This document shows positions 20,696 to 30,131 of a DNA stretch of 64,000 nucleotides, piece after piece. The stretch's first letter is position 1. Each line of letters begins with the position of its first letter. Below the pieces are notes generated by a model. It was given only the letters and a program-made list of their open reading frames with translations, did not search any database and was not told where the DNA came from. Source of the DNA: Aureimonas endophytica (lineage in GTDB: Bacteria; Pseudomonadota; Alphaproteobacteria; Rhizobiales; Rhizobiaceae); contig NZ_BMIQ01000001.1 of the NCBI RefSeq assembly GCF_014642635.1, forward strand, positions 62,001 to 126,000. The letters run 5' to 3'. Position numbers and translations under genes: made by a program.

Positions 20696-20832
20696 TATAG
20701 GAAGCTTGGCGAAGCGCAGCGGAACCGCTCGCTGAGCCTTGATTCATCTTAAGGATTGCGTATCTTCGCCCTGTTTGCCGGCCGCCGGCGACGCTGGGGA
20801 GCGGATTCGGCAGGCTGATCTCGGGGATAGGC

Positions 20833-21174
20833 ATGAGCGAAAAGACGATCACCAGAGCGGATCTCGCGGAAGCCGTCTTCCGCAAGATCGGACTGTCGCG
20901 GACGGAGTCCGCCGCCCTGGTCGAGATGATTCTCGAAGAGATCTGCTCGACCATCGCGCGTGGCGAATCGGTGAAGATCTCGTCCTTCGGCTCCTTCCTC
21001 GTGCGCGACAAGAACGAGCGCATCGGCCGCAACCCGAAGACCGGCGAGGAAGTGCCGATCCTTCCGCGCCGCGTCGCCGTGTTCAAGCCGTCGAACGTGA
21101 TGAAGGACCGCATTCTCGAAGCGCATTCCAAGCGTCTCGACGCCCGTTCCGCCGAATTGAAGGCGGCCGAATAG
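20833..21174 (+). CDS. ihfA: Integration host factor subunit alpha
   Basis: DNA-bending HU/IHF-family protein. The 113-residue chain begins with [34 protein letters not shown] and has the arm motif [25 protein letters not shown], including the proline that intercalates. The C-terminal tail is some ten residues longer than in E. coli, usual for alphaproteobacteria. It lies in the fabH-ihfA-merR order conserved in this class. Confidence 0.95.
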   Translation: MSEKTITRADLAEAVFRKIGLSRTESAALVEMILEEICSTIARGESVKISSFGSFLVRDKNERIGRNPKTGEEVPILPRRVAVFKPSNVMKDRILEAHSKRLDARSAELKAAE

Positions 21175-21202
21175 CCGCTCCCGCCAAGGTGCAGTTCGAG
21201 AC

Positions 21203-21757
21203 ATGACCGGCAAAAGCGTCGACGCCTTCCGTACCATCAGCGAGGTCGCCGAGGATCTCGACCTGCCGCAACATGTCCTGCGCTTCTGGGAAACGCGCTT
21301 CACGCAGATCCGTCCGATGAAGCGGGGCGGGGGCCGGCGCTATTATCGGCCGGACGATGTCGAGCTGCTGAAGGGCATCCGCTATCTTCTCTATGTGCGC
21401 GGCTTCACCATCAAGGGCGTGCAGCGTATCCTGAAGGAGAACGGCAACCGCTTCGTCATCGGGATCGGCGCCGGCGACGTCGCCGCGCTCGATTCGGCGC
21501 AGTTCGGCCGCGCCGATCAGGAACCCGACGACGATCCGAACGACGATCCGACCATGTCCTCCGAGCCCGAAGACGCCCCGCCGGCCGCGCCCGAGCCGCA
21601 GCCGCCGGCCGAGCGGCGCAGCGCCTTTTCCGCCTTCCTGCGCCGCGACCGCGGCGACGATGCGCCGGTCGGCCTCGCCAAGGAAAGCGTCGCCACGCTT
21701 CAGGACGTCCTCATCGAACTCCTGGAATGCAAGCGGCTGCTCGACCAGTCCCGCTGA
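21203..21757 (+). CDS. MerR family transcriptional regulator
   Basis: A 184-residue regulator with an N-terminal MerR-type winged helix ([48 protein letters not shown], about residues 8-60) and a helix [15 protein letters not shown]. The C-terminal half is acidic and proline-rich with no metal-binding cysteines, so it is not a metal sensor. This is the MerR gene that follows ihfA in many alphaproteobacteria; its target is unknown. It begins 28 bp after ihfA, probably in the same transcript. Confidence 0.9.
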   Translation: MTGKSVDAFRTISEVAEDLDLPQHVLRFWETRFTQIRPMKRGGGRRYYRPDDVELLKGIRYLLYVRGFTIKGVQRILKENGNRFVIGIGAGDVAALDSAQFGRADQEPDDDPNDDPTMSSEPEDAPPAAPEPQPPAERRSAFSAFLRRDRGDDAPVGLAKESVATLQDVLIELLECKRLLDQSR

Positions 21758-21884
21758 ACCGCCGCATCCGTCCGCGGGCGGGCTGCCGGAAGGCCATCGT
21801 CGCATCGAGCGTCGGCGTTCTCCGCGCGAAGGGATGGAAAGACGGTTGCCTTTCGCACCCTGTTTCTCTAAGGGTTCTCGCAGT

Positions 21885-21961
21885 CGGAGCGTAGCGCAGT
21901 CTGGTAGCGCACTTGGATGGGGTCCAAGGGGTCGGAGGTTCAAATCCTCTCGCTCCGACCA
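21885..21961 (+). tRNA. tRNA-Pro (anticodon GGG)
   Basis: A full cloverleaf of 77 nt with encoded CCA. Acceptor stem CGGAGCG / CGCTCCG, D-stem GCGC / GCGC, anticodon stem CTTGG / CCAAG with loop ATGGGGT, so the anticodon is GGG; T-arm GGAGG-TTCAAAT-CCTCT. It reads CCC and CCU proline codons. It sits 127 bp after the merR gene on the same strand. tRNA 3' ends are common integration sites, but no integrase or duplicated tail is visible downstream. Confidence 0.96.
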
Positions 21962-22138
21962 TTTTCTCCCACGAAATATCCTGTCTCTTCAGCCGATTCC
22001 GCGTCGCTCGCCCTGTTGCGCGTCCGCCTTTCGGCTCCCGCATCCCCTCTAAAATTCACCATGGCCTTGCGGGAACGAAAAGTCTTACCGCATGTTAACC
22101 ATCGACTCTTCGGTGATTGGGGAACTGGGGGCCGGCCG

Positions 22139-22423
22139 ATGTTCGTTGTGCGCATCCAAAATGACGAAGCGACGCTCTATCGCGCCTTCCGGCGCTGGCA
22201 GGGGGCGAAGCTCTGGGCCGAAGAGAAGAATCTCGAACACAGCGCCAATCTGGTCGACGTCTTCGAGGCGTCTGGCGCGGGTGACGATCGCGCCGCCGTG
22301 CGGGCCGTGCGGGAGGATCGCGCCCGCCTCGTGGTGCGGGGCGAGGCGCTCGTCCCGCCGGTGCTCGCGATGCGCGAGCTCCATAGCGATGTCAGCCTCG
22401 GCACGGCCTTCGACTACGCCTGA
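22139..22423 (+). CDS. Hypothetical protein, 94 residues
   Basis: A short frame with ATG at 22139 and good codon usage for this genome, lying between tRNA-Pro and the convergent sugar transferase gene. The product (MFVVRIQNDEATLYRAFRRW ... LHSDVSLGTAFDYA) is charged, soluble, and has no signal peptide or membrane segment. I recognise no family. The opposite-strand frames in the same place look less protein-like. The TTAACC half-site at 22096 is the only regulatory-looking sequence upstream. Confidence 0.5.
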   Translation: MFVVRIQNDEATLYRAFRRWQGAKLWAEEKNLEHSANLVDVFEASGAGDDRAAVRAVREDRARLVVRGEALVPPVLAMRELHSDVSLGTAFDYA

Positions 22424-22432
22424 TCTCGCGCC

Positions 22433-24031
22433 TCAATAGGCGTTTTCCGTTTTCAGCAGCCGGATCGGCGTCAGGACGAGGATCTTGATGTCGAAGAGGA
22501 TCGACCAGTTGTCGATATAGAAGAGATCGTAGTCGAAGCGGTGCTTCAGCTTCTCCGGCTGGTCGATCTCGCCGCGATAGCCGTTGATCTGCGCCCAGCC
22601 GGTGATGCCGGGCTTCACCTTATGACGGCCGAAATAGTCGTCGACGATCTCGATGAAGGCTTCCTGCGTGCTCGATTGCGCATGGACGGCATGGGGGCGG
22701 GGGCCGACGAGCGAGAGCTCACCCCGGATGACGTTCCAGAGCTGCGGCAGCTCGTCGATCGACGTCTTGCGGATGAAGCGGCCGACCGGGGTGACGCGCC
22801 GGTCGCCCTTGGTCACGACCCGCTTCGCCAGCGGGTCGGCCATCTCGTGATACATCGAGCGGAACTTGAAGACCTCGATGATCCGATTGTTGAAGCCATG
22901 GCGTTTCTGCTTGAAGAAGATCGGGCCCTTCGAGGTGAGCTTCACGGCGAGCGCCGCCGCGACGAAGACGGGCGACAAAGCGAGGATCGCGAAGCTGGCG
23001 ACCACGATGTCGAACAGGCGCTTCACGATCGAATTCCAGTCGGCGATCGGCTTGTGGAACACGTCCAGCATCGGCACCCGGCCGACGAAGGAATAGGAGC
23101 GCGAAGGAAAGCGCCTCTGCGCGCTATGGGCCGCGAGGCGGATGTCGATCGGCAGCACCCAGAGGCTCTTCAGGAGTTCGAGAACCCGCTTTTCGGCCGA
23201 GACCGGGATCGAGACGATGAGCAGGTCGATGCTGGCCCGGCGGGCGAATTCCACGAGATCGCGGACATTGCCGAGCTTGGGATAGCCGGCGACGCTTGCC
23301 GGCGAGCGGCGGTCGTCGCGATCGTCGAAGATGCCGCAGATCCTGAGGTCGTTCTCTGGCTGCCGCTCGATCTCCTCGATCAGCTTCTCGGCGGCGGGTC
23401 CACCGCCGACGATCACGGCGCGGCGCTCCAGCTTGCCGGCGCTGGCCCAGCGCCGCACGCGGAGGCCGAGCGCCATGCGGGCGGAGAGGAGAAGCGCTGC
23501 GCCGAGCGTGAACCAGAGCGCCAGCCAGACCCGCGACATCTCGTTCTGGATCTTCAGGAAGAAGAAGCCCAATGCCAGCATCGCCACCGCCGTCGCCCAG
23601 CCAGCGGCGACCGGCACGAGCTGGCCGTAAAGCCGGCGGAAGGTCGTCGTCTCGTAGCCGCCGAAGGTCTGGATCGCCGAAATGCCGGCGATGCCGCCGC
23701 AGAGCGAGACGATGACATAGCGCCAGAGCACGGGGCCGCTCGGCATGTCGTAGAGCGCGATGATCGCCAGCGAGACGGCGGTGAGCGCCACCATCTCGAC
23801 CAGCCGCCAGAGATCGGCGAGAAGGCTCGGCGAGATAACGCGCGGCGCCAGGCGATCGGCGATCTCGGCGGCGCGTTCGCTGAGAATGCCGGGCGTCGCG
23901 CCGGTCGGCGCCTTCGTGGCGCGCACGGCGGCGGCGGAGAAGGGCAGGATGTCCACCGCGGTAAAGGGCGGCGCGGCATTGGCGGTGCCGGCCGGACCGG
24001 AGGTTTCCTGCACGCTCGACGCTTGTGGCAC
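22433..24031 (-). CDS. Undecaprenyl-phosphate glucose phosphotransferase (WbaP/WcaJ family)
   Basis: Transfers a hexose-1-phosphate to undecaprenyl phosphate, the first step of exopolysaccharide repeat synthesis. The 532-residue protein has four N-terminal membrane helices (about 73-200), a central Rossmann-like CoA-binding-type domain (VIVGGGPAAEKLIEEIERQ) and the C-terminal bacterial sugar transferase domain, starting with the helix FDIVVASFAILALSP and including FKQKRHGFNNRIIEVFKFRSMY and RKTSIDELPQLWNVIRGELSLVGPRPH. It ends 10 bp from the convergent hypothetical gene. The export lipoprotein gene lies just upstream on the same strand. Confidence 0.93.
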   Translation of the reverse strand: MPQASSVQETSGPAGTANAAPPFTAVDILPFSAAAVRATKAPTGATPGILSERAAEIADRLAPRVISPSLLADLWRLVEMVALTAVSLAIIALYDMPSGPVLWRYVIVSLCGGIAGISAIQTFGGYETTTFRRLYGQLVPVAAGWATAVAMLALGFFFLKIQNEMSRVWLALWFTLGAALLLSARMALGLRVRRWASAGKLERRAVIVGGGPAAEKLIEEIERQPENDLRICGIFDDRDDRRSPASVAGYPKLGNVRDLVEFARRASIDLLIVSIPVSAEKRVLELLKSLWVLPIDIRLAAHSAQRRFPSRSYSFVGRVPMLDVFHKPIADWNSIVKRLFDIVVASFAILALSPVFVAAALAVKLTSKGPIFFKQKRHGFNNRIIEVFKFRSMYHEMADPLAKRVVTKGDRRVTPVGRFIRKTSIDELPQLWNVIRGELSLVGPRPHAVHAQSSTQEAFIEIVDDYFGRHKVKPGITGWAQINGYRGEIDQPEKLKHRFDYDLFYIDNWSILFDIKILVLTPIRLLKTENAY

Positions 24032-24194
24032 GGCCTGTTCCCCGCAAAGGTCCCGGATCGATCGCCGCCGTGGCGTTGCAGGCGCCGGCGCGAGCGATTT
24101 CCCGGAAGGCTAAGGCCTGCCGCTCACGGTTCCGTGAAACGGATGCGGACAATTCGAACGACCGGCGACGATCGGGCTTGGTGCGGGCGGCGCG

Positions 24195-24755
24195 TCAGAA
24201 CCAGCGCTCGCGCACGAAGATCGTGTCGCCCGGCTGGATCGGATCGGAGACGAGCACACGGCCCGTCTCGATCTTGCCGTTGACCTGGCGCGTCAGATCC
24301 GCGTTGCGCTGCTCGGCGCGCGCGGTGAAGCCGCCGGCGATGGCAATCGCCTTCTGGACGGTGAGACCCGGAACGTAGCTATATTGGCCACCTTGCGTCA
24401 CCTCGCCCATGATGAAGAAGGGGCGATAGGTCTCGACCTCGGCGGCGATGCTCGGATCGCGCAGGAAGCCGTTGCGCAGCCGGTCGGCCACCGCCTTTTC
24501 CAATTCTTCCGTCGTATGGCCGCGCGCCGGCACGCTGCCGATCAGCGGCATGGCGATGAAACCGCCTTTGTCCACCGCGTAGCTGTTGGTCAGCGCGTCC
24601 TGTTCGAAGACGGTCACCCGCACCCGATCGCCGCTGTCGAGCCGGTAGGGCTCGCTTAGCGTCCGGTGGAAGGCGGGCGAGGGCGGCTGGTAGCTGGCGC
24701 AGGACGACAGGGCTGCTCCGAGCGCGCAAGCGATCGCGATGTTCCGAAGCAGCAT
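24195..24755 (-). CDS. Polysaccharide export lipoprotein (Wza/ExoF-like, short form)
   Basis: An outer-membrane/periplasmic channel component for exopolysaccharide. The 186-residue protein begins with a lipoprotein signal (AIACALGAALSSC, lipidated Cys about residue 19), then the Poly_export domain (YRLDSGDRVRVTVFEQDALTNSYAVDKGGFIAMPLIGSV) and one SLBB-like domain (FFIMGEVTQGGQYSYVPGLTVQKAIAIAGG). At half the length of Wza it lacks the extra domains and C-terminal helix, as is common for Rhizobiales homologues. The ATG at 24755 is preferred over a TTG six bases upstream. It is 163 bp upstream of the sugar transferase and likely co-transcribed with it. Confidence 0.9.
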   Translation of the reverse strand: MLLRNIAIACALGAALSSCASYQPPSPAFHRTLSEPYRLDSGDRVRVTVFEQDALTNSYAVDKGGFIAMPLIGSVPARGHTTEELEKAVADRLRNGFLRDPSIAAEVETYRPFFIMGEVTQGGQYSYVPGLTVQKAIAIAGGFTARAEQRNADLTRQVNGKIETGRVLVSDPIQPGDTIFVRERWF

Positions 24756-24820
24756 GCCCAAACCCGTTCAAGGCCGGCTGCGGCCGGCGTGCCGATGGAG
24801 CGATTATCGCCTCGTTAGGG

Positions 24821-24836
24821 TTAATCGCGAGTTAAC
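24821..24836. promoter_or_regulatory. CtrA-type box TTAA-N7-TTAAC in the exopolysaccharide divergent promoter
   Basis: TTAATCGCGAGTTAAC matches the alphaproteobacterial CtrA consensus TTAA-N7-TTAAC exactly, and the flanking bases extend it to an AGGGTTAA / TTAACCCT palindrome. A second, imperfect palindrome of the same bases lies at 24865-24880 (TTAACCCGAGGGTTAG, gap 8). Both fall between the export lipoprotein gene (leftward) and the gene at 24929 (rightward), so either or both could be cell-cycle controlled. Confidence 0.55.
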
Positions 24837-24928
24837 CCTGTTCGGCCGTTTCACCGGCGGATCCTTAACCCGAGGGTTAGGGAGCCGCGCCAGACTGCGC
24901 CTCACGGCATTGCGGTCGGAGGGAGACG

Positions 24929-25639
24929 ATGGGCCTGTTTTCGGGGATCGGCGGTCTGTTCCAGGGGCGGCATGCCATTCCCGAACTCTTGACCGCGTCT
25001 GCGGCGGAACCCGCCACACCGCCGCCGACGGCTCCCGCCGCCGAGCCGAAGCCGGCGGAGGAGCGGATCGAGTTCGTGACGCCGGACGATCTCGTCGCGG
25101 CGATCGCCACGGCGCGTATCGCGCGGATTCTTCTCGTCGGCAGCGCCGAGGCGAACCGCATCGGCGGCACAGTCCTCGCCCGTGCGCTCGCCGCCCGCAG
25201 TCCGTCGACCATCCTTCTCGATCTCGGCGGCGGCGCGGCGCGCGACATGGGCTCCATCGCGCCGGCCGAGAATATCGGCGAAGTCGTGTCGAGCCCGACG
25301 AGCTTCGCCCACGCGATCCAGCGCGACCGCGCCAGCCGCGCCCATGTCATCGCCCTGCGGCTCGGGCCGGGGGACCTGGACGAAACGCTGCGCGAGGCGA
25401 CCGAGACGGCCTTCGCGGCGCTGGCCGAGGCCTATGCCCGGTCGGTCGTCGTCTTCGAGAGCGTGCCGGTCGATTGGCTGCCGCATCTCGCCGACGACAA
25501 CACCGCGCTCGTTCTGCCGAGCTTCGGCCAGGGGCGGCGGGCAAGCCTCGGCATCGAGGCGCGCCTCGCCGAGATCGGCGTGACCGAACTCGTCCATCTC
25601 GCCCTGCCGGAGATCGAAGCGCAGTCGCTCGCCGCCTGA
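24929..25639 (+). CDS. Hypothetical protein resembling a degenerate BY-kinase/ParA-type ATPase domain
   Basis: A 236-residue protein with a Pro/Ala-rich linker (residues 25-45) and then an alpha/beta domain. The pattern ARILLVGSAEANRIGGTVLARALAA followed by STILLDLGG and later SVVVFESVP resembles the beta1-P-loop, A' and switch strands of CpsD/ExoP-type tyrosine kinases. However, the Walker A GKT/S is replaced by NRIGGT and the A' aspartate run is lost, so ATP use is doubtful. There is no tyrosine cluster at the C-terminus and no membrane segment. Its position opposite an export lipoprotein gene supports a regulatory role in exopolysaccharide assembly; that is inference. Frame and start (GGAGGGAGACG before ATG) are solid. 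Confidence 0.75.
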   Translation: MGLFSGIGGLFQGRHAIPELLTASAAEPATPPPTAPAAEPKPAEERIEFVTPDDLVAAIATARIARILLVGSAEANRIGGTVLARALAARSPSTILLDLGGGAARDMGSIAPAENIGEVVSSPTSFAHAIQRDRASRAHVIALRLGPGDLDETLREATETAFAALAEAYARSVVVFESVPVDWLPHLADDNTALVLPSFGQGRRASLGIEARLAEIGVTELVHLALPEIEAQSLAA

Positions 25640-25656
25640 GCGGCGAGACGCGGGAC

Positions 25657-25872
25657 TCAGCGCGGCCGCCCGGAATAGCCTTCCATCCAGCGCACCAGGA
25701 ACGCGGCCGGCGCCACCCAGAGCACGCCGCTGAACAGGAAGAAGGCGAGGTGCACCCAGCCGCTCGCCTGGCCGAGATAGAGCGAGGCGAAGGCCGTCGC
25801 GAAGATCGCATAGACCGTCACGAGCAGGATCAGCACCACGGTGCCGATCAGTTTGCGCAATCTCAACCGCAT
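25657..25872 (-). CDS. DUF2842 domain-containing membrane protein
   Basis: A 71-residue protein with two hydrophobic helices (about residues 7-33 and 40-60), basic N-terminus MRLRLRK and the conserved end WMEGYSGRP. This matches the DUF2842 family, which in alphaproteobacteria is regularly found beside the heme A synthase gene, as here (divergent, ctaA begins 171 bp away). Function unknown. Confidence 0.85.
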   Translation of the reverse strand: MRLRLRKLIGTVVLILLVTVYAIFATAFASLYLGQASGWVHLAFFLFSGVLWVAPAAFLVRWMEGYSGRPR

Positions 25873-26042
25873 GGGTCCGCTGTCCTCCCGCCCGCCGGTT
25901 ATGCCGGTGCGGCGGTGAAAAGACCAGTCCGCGCAGCGCGCATGCGGCCTCGCGGTGCCTTGCCTTGGGCCGGCGTTCGGGCCAAATCGCGGCGGGGCCG
26001 GCGATGTGCGCCGGGCCGCAACGCGGGACCCGCCGAGGACGC

Positions 26043-27116
26043 ATGACGAGTGCCATCTATCCCGTGCGCGACCGTGTCGCGCCCTCCCGCAATCTCGGCG
26101 CGGTGCGCCTCTGGCTCTATGTCGTCGCGGCCGTGGTCCTTGCCCTGGTGCTCGTCGGCGGCGCGACGCGGCTGACCGAGAGCGGCCTGTCCATCACCGA
26201 ATGGAAGCCGATCCATGGCATCGTTCCGCCGCTGTCGCAGAGCGAATGGGACGAGGAATTCCGGCTCTACCAGCAGATCCCGCAATATCAGGAGCTGAAC
26301 CAGGGCATGACCCTCGACGGTTTCAAGACGATCTACTGGTGGGAATGGGCACATCGCTTCCTGGCGCGCACCGTGGGCCTCGTCTTCGCGCTGCCGCTCG
26401 CCTTCTTCTGGGCGACGGGCCGGCTGCCGGGGCCGCTAAAGCCGCGCCTTCTCGCGATTCTCGCCCTCGGCGCGATCCAGGGCGGCATCGGCTGGTGGAT
26501 GGTGGCCTCCGGCCTGACCGCCCGCACCGATGTCAGTCAGTATCGGCTCGCCGTCCATCTGACGACGGCCTGCCTCATCTTCGCCGCGACGCTCTGGGTG
26601 GCGCGGGGCCTCGCCCGCCATTCGGACGACATGCCGCCCTCCGAAGGTTCGGTCTATGCGGCGGGGCTCATCGTGTTCCTCGCCTTCTGCCAGATCTATC
26701 TGGGCGGTCTCGTCGCCGGTCTGAATGCCGGCCTCACCTTCAACACCTGGCCGCTGATGGACGGCCGGCTCGTGCCGGAAGGCCTGTTCGTCATGCAGCC
26801 GGCCTGGCGCAATCTCTTCGAGAACGTCATGACGGTGCAGTTCCTGCACCGCCTCGGCGCCTATACGCTCTTCGCCGTCACCCTCATCCATTCGATCGCG
26901 GCCTGGGCGCAGGCGCCCGGCACCACGCATGCCCGCCGCGCCCTGGTGCTTCTCGGGCTCGTCACCCTCCAGGCGATGCTCGGCATCACGACGCTGCTTC
27001 TCGCCGTGCCGATCGGCTGGGCGCTGCTGCATCAGGCGGGCGCCCTCGTCGTCCTCGCCTTCGCGGTCGCCCATGCGCGGGGCCTTGCCGGCCCCTACGC
27101 CTTCGCGCGGCGCTGA
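26043..27116 (+). CDS. ctaA: Heme A synthase (COX15/CtaA family)
   Basis: Oxidises heme O to heme A for cytochrome aa3 oxidase. The 357-residue protein has eight predicted membrane helices and the family's conserved parts: [25 protein letters not shown], the histidine segments [28 protein letters not shown] and LLHQAGAL, and [19 protein letters not shown]. It is the alphaproteobacterial/mitochondrial type without the extracellular Cys pairs of Bacillus CtaA. The ATG at 26043 is chosen because the upstream frame is low-complexity. Confidence 0.95.
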   Translation: MTSAIYPVRDRVAPSRNLGAVRLWLYVVAAVVLALVLVGGATRLTESGLSITEWKPIHGIVPPLSQSEWDEEFRLYQQIPQYQELNQGMTLDGFKTIYWWEWAHRFLARTVGLVFALPLAFFWATGRLPGPLKPRLLAILALGAIQGGIGWWMVASGLTARTDVSQYRLAVHLTTACLIFAATLWVARGLARHSDDMPPSEGSVYAAGLIVFLAFCQIYLGGLVAGLNAGLTFNTWPLMDGRLVPEGLFVMQPAWRNLFENVMTVQFLHRLGAYTLFAVTLIHSIAAWAQAPGTTHARRALVLLGLVTLQAMLGITTLLLAVPIGWALLHQAGALVVLAFAVAHARGLAGPYAFARR

Positions 27117-27133
27117 AGGGCTCAGCCCTTCAG
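27113..27133. terminator. Palindrome across the convergent ctaA and argC stop codons
   Basis: CTGAAGGGCT and AGCCCTTCAG form a perfect 10-bp stem with a single central base. Both stop codons (ctaA TGA 27114-27116; argC TGA 27122-27124) lie inside it. It may act as a shared 3' end; there is no U-tract, and such a short loop favours a cruciform or inter-transcript pairing. Confidence 0.45.
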
Positions 27134-28057
27134 CATCAGGTCGAGATTCTGCACCGCCGCGCCGGACGCGCCCTTGCCGAGATTGTCGAGCAGCGCGACG
27201 AGATTGACGAGGCGGCCGTCCGGCGAGGCGAAGACGAAGAGCTTCATCCGGTCCGTGTCGGCGAGTTCGGTCGGGTCGATGCGCTTCAGCCCCTTCGCCT
27301 CGGCGAGCGACACGACGGTCACGACGTCCTGGCCGGCATAGTGGTCGGCCAGCGCCGCATGGATCGTCTCGGCGCCTGCGCCCGTCTCCTCGATCCGCAG
27401 CGGCACCTGCACGATCATGCCCTGCGGGAAGCGGCCGACCGAGGGCGCGAAAAGCGGCTCGGCCTTCAGGAGGCCGTAGGTCCGCATCTCCGGCAGATGC
27501 TTGTGATGGAGATCGAGTCCGTAGAGAAAATGCGGCGCGGCGAGATGGTCCGGCCGCGTCGCGTCCTCGATCTGCGCGATCATCTGCTTGCCGCCGCCGG
27601 TATAGCCGGACACGGCATTGACGGAGACCGGATAGGTCTCGGCGATCAGGCCGGCGGCGCGCAGCGGCCGCAACAGCGCGATCGCGCCGGTCGGATAGCA
27701 GCCCGGATTGGCGACGCGGCCGGAGGCGGCGATCTTCGCGCCCTGCGCCTTGTCCATCTCGGCGAAGCCATAGGCCCAGGCCGGATCGACGCGATGCGCC
27801 GTGCTGGTGTCGATCACCTTGGTGCGGTTGTTGCCGCCGAGCAGCGCCACCGCCTCGCGCGAGGCGTCGTCCGGCAGGCAGAGGATCGCGACATCGGCGC
27901 TGTTCAGAAGCTCCTCGCGCAGCGCGGCGTTGCGGCGCTCCGCCTCCGGGATCGACAGAAGCTCTACATCCGTCCGGCCGGCCATGCGCTGGCGGATCTG
28001 CAATCCGGTGGTTCCGTGTTCGCCGTCGATGAAGATGCGCGGGGCCATCGTCTTCAC
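27122..28057 (-). CDS. argC: N-acetyl-gamma-glutamyl-phosphate reductase (type 2)
   Basis: NADPH-dependent third step of arginine synthesis. The 311-residue protein belongs to the short ArgC type: [17 protein letters not shown] (dinucleotide loop), catalytic Cys120 in [12 protein letters not shown], and [14 protein letters not shown] at 28057 overlaps the agmatinase stop as GTGA, suggesting coupling; an in-frame ATG at 28048 is the alternative start. It is downstream of speB, so arginine synthesis and agmatine breakdown share a transcript. Confidence 0.93.
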   Translation of the reverse strand: MKTMAPRIFIDGEHGTTGLQIRQRMAGRTDVELLSIPEAERRNAALREELLNSADVAILCLPDDASREAVALLGGNNRTKVIDTSTAHRVDPAWAYGFAEMDKAQGAKIAASGRVANPGCYPTGAIALLRPLRAAGLIAETYPVSVNAVSGYTGGGKQMIAQIEDATRPDHLAAPHFLYGLDLHHKHLPEMRTYGLLKAEPLFAPSVGRFPQGMIVQVPLRIEETGAGAETIHAALADHYAGQDVVTVVSLAEAKGLKRIDPTELADTDRMKLFVFASPDGRLVNLVALLDNLGKGASGAAVQNLDLMLKG

Positions 28058-29001
28058 GCGCCTTTCTTATCCGAGAGAATGCCGAGGACATACATCGCGA
28101 CCGTCGCCGCCGCGACCGCCGTCATGTCCGCATGATCATAGGGAGGTGACACTTCGACGACATCGGCGCCGACGATCTGAAGATTCTTCAGGTGGTGGAG
28201 CACCGCCAGCATCTTGGCGCTGGAGGGGCCGCCGGCCACCGGCGTGCCGGTGCCTGGCGCGAAGGCGACGTCGAGGCAGTCGATGTCGAAGGTCAGGTAG
28301 CAGTGGGTGCCGCCGGTCCGCTGGTAGATCCGCTTGGCGATCTCGACGCTGGATAGGTCCTCGACCTCGTTGCCGTGCAGGATTTCGAGCCCGAGCGTCT
28401 CCGGCGCATGGGTGCGGATGCCGATCTGGATCGAGCTTTCGGGGTCGACCAGCCCCTCGCGCACGGCGGCGGTGAGGAAGGAGCCGTGGTCCACCCGCGC
28501 CCCGGCGGTCGGCCAAGTGTCCTGATGGGCGTCGAAATGGACGAGCGACAGCCGGCCGTGCCGCTCGGCATGGGCCTGGAGCAGCGGATAGGTGATCGAA
28601 TGGTCGCCGCCGAGGGTGAGAAGGAAGCCGGTCTCGCCGAGAAGCCGCATCGCCTCCCGCTGGATCGTCGCATGCGCCTCTTCCGGCAGGCGGTAGTCCA
28701 GTAGGCAGTCGCCATAGTCGACCACGGCGAGGCTCTCGAAGAGATCGTGCCGGAACGGATATTGCGGATCGTTGTCGAAGATCTGCGAGGCGCGCCGGAT
28801 CGCGGCCGGCCCGAAGCGGGTGCCCGGCCGGTTCGAGACGGAGGCGTCGAAAGGAATACCCCAGACCGTGACATCGGCACCGTCCGGCTGCTTCGTCAGG
28901 CGGCGGCGCATGAAGGAGGCGATACCGGCATAGGTCGGATCGCTCGCCGCGCCGAGGGCGCTCGTCGCCGTGAAGGCATGGTCGATGGATTTGGAGGCCA
29001 T
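28054..29001 (-). CDS. speB: Agmatinase
   Basis: Hydrolyses agmatine to putrescine and urea. The 315-residue ureohydrolase has the binuclear manganese site: [21 protein letters not shown] and [23 protein letters not shown], the last favouring agmatinase over arginase. The substrate could be another guanidino compound, since this family includes guanidinobutyrases. The ATG at 29001 is preceded by a GGGTACC-type weak site. It is the first gene of the speB-argC pair and follows the rpsI terminator on the same strand. Confidence 0.88.
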   Translation of the reverse strand: MASKSIDHAFTATSALGAASDPTYAGIASFMRRRLTKQPDGADVTVWGIPFDASVSNRPGTRFGPAAIRRASQIFDNDPQYPFRHDLFESLAVVDYGDCLLDYRLPEEAHATIQREAMRLLGETGFLLTLGGDHSITYPLLQAHAERHGRLSLVHFDAHQDTWPTAGARVDHGSFLTAAVREGLVDPESSIQIGIRTHAPETLGLEILHGNEVEDLSSVEIAKRIYQRTGGTHCYLTFDIDCLDVAFAPGTGTPVAGGPSSAKMLAVLHHLKNLQIVGADVVEVSPPYDHADMTAVAAATVAMYVLGILSDKKGA

Positions 29002-29136
29002 GGGTACCCTTTGCGATCGAGAACCGGCCGCGCGCCTGAAGGCGCGGGGAAGTGGACGGTGCAGCGCCCGGCGAGGCCTATAGCCGAAGACGGCCCGGCG
29101 ATGAATGACATCCGTCGCGTCGCTCGCGCCCGCAAC

Positions 29137-29168
29137 GAAAAGAGGCCGCGGATTGCTCCGCGGCCTCT
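29137..29168 (-). terminator. Intrinsic terminator of rplM-rpsI
   Basis: Read leftward: AGAGGCCGCGG, loop AGCAAT, CCGCGGCCTCT, then TTTCG. A perfect 11-bp stem 28 bp after the rpsI stop, separating it from speB. Confidence 0.85.
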
Positions 29169-29196
29169 CGTGAGACGATCCCGAAAGGGGCGCGGA

Positions 29197-29667
29197 TCAG
29201 CGCTTCGAGAACTGGAAGGAACGACGGGCCTTCGCCTTGCCGTACTTCTTGCGCTCGACGACGCGGCTGTCGCGGGTCAGGAAGCCGCCCTTCTTGAGGA
29301 CTGAGCGCAGGCCCGGCTCGTAATAGGTGAGGGCCTTCGAGATGCCGTGGCGCACGGCGCCCGCCTGACCCGAAAGACCGCCGCCGGCGACGGTGGCGAC
29401 GATGTCGAACTGGCCGTCACGGTCGGCCGCGACGATCGGCTGCTGGAGCACCATCTGGAGCACCGGACGGGCGAAATAGGCCACGAATTCCTTGCCGTTG
29501 ATGGTGATCTTGCCGGTGCCCGGACGGACCCAGACGCGGGCGACCGCGTCCTTGCGCTTGCCGGTGGCATAGGCGCGGCCCTGGGCATCCAGCTTCTGGA
29601 CGTGGCGCGGCGCCTCGGCGACGGCCTCGACCTGCTGCAGGTCCTGGAGCGAGTTGAGCTGCGACAT
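29197..29667 (-). CDS. rpsI: 30S ribosomal protein S9
   Basis: The 156-residue protein has [27 protein letters not shown] and the invariant C-terminal [17 protein letters not shown], whose last Lys-Arg reaches the P-site tRNA. The N-terminal ~28 residues are the extension typical of alphaproteobacteria. Its start overlaps the rplM stop (TGATG), the universal rplM-rpsI pair. Confidence 0.98.
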   Translation of the reverse strand: MSQLNSLQDLQQVEAVAEAPRHVQKLDAQGRAYATGKRKDAVARVWVRPGTGKITINGKEFVAYFARPVLQMVLQQPIVAADRDGQFDIVATVAGGGLSGQAGAVRHGISKALTYYEPGLRSVLKKGGFLTRDSRVVERKKYGKAKARRSFQFSKR

Positions 29668-30131
29668 CAGGCGGCCCTCTTGTTCTTCGAGTTCAGGCCG
29701 GCGACGTCGAGCGTCTCGGGCTGCTGCGCCTCGTGCGGATGGGTCGAGCCGGCATAGACGCGAAGGTTGCGGAGCTGCTGGCGGGCGAGCGGGCCCTCGG
29801 GGAGCATGCGCTCGACGGCCTTCTCCACGACGCGCTCGGGGAAGCGGCCCTCGAGGATCTGGCGCGCCTTGCGCTCCTTGATGCCGCCCGGATGGCCGGT
29901 GTGCCAGTAATAGGTCTTGTCGGTATATTTCTTACCGGTCAGGACCACCTTGTCCGCATTGATGATGATGACATTGTCGCCATCGTCGATGTGGGGCGTG
30001 TAGGTGGGCTTGTGCTTGCCGCGAAGGCGAAGCGCGACGAGGGAAGCGAGGCGGCCGACGACGAGCCCTTCGGCGTCGATCAGGATCCACTTCTTTTCCA
30101 CCGTCTCGTTCTTCTGCGAGAAGGTCTTCAT
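29667..30131 (-). CDS. rplM: 50S ribosomal protein L13
   Basis: The 154-residue protein contains [50 protein letters not shown] as short conserved blocks, plus [18 protein letters not shown] and [23 protein letters not shown]. First gene of the rplM-rpsI operon; the promoter must lie in the 30132-30300 region. Confidence 0.98.
   Translation of the reverse strand: MKTFSQKNETVEKKWILIDAEGLVVGRLASLVALRLRGKHKPTYTPHIDDGDNVIIINADKVVLTGKKYTDKTYYWHTGHPGGIKERKARQILEGRFPERVVEKAVERMLPEGPLARQQLRNLRVYAGSTHPHEAQQPETLDVAGLNSKNKRAA

Noticed and set aside
21885-22438. Possible genomic island attached to the tRNA-Pro 3' end
   Set aside because: No integrase, no repeat of the tRNA tail and no change of composition; the following genes look native.
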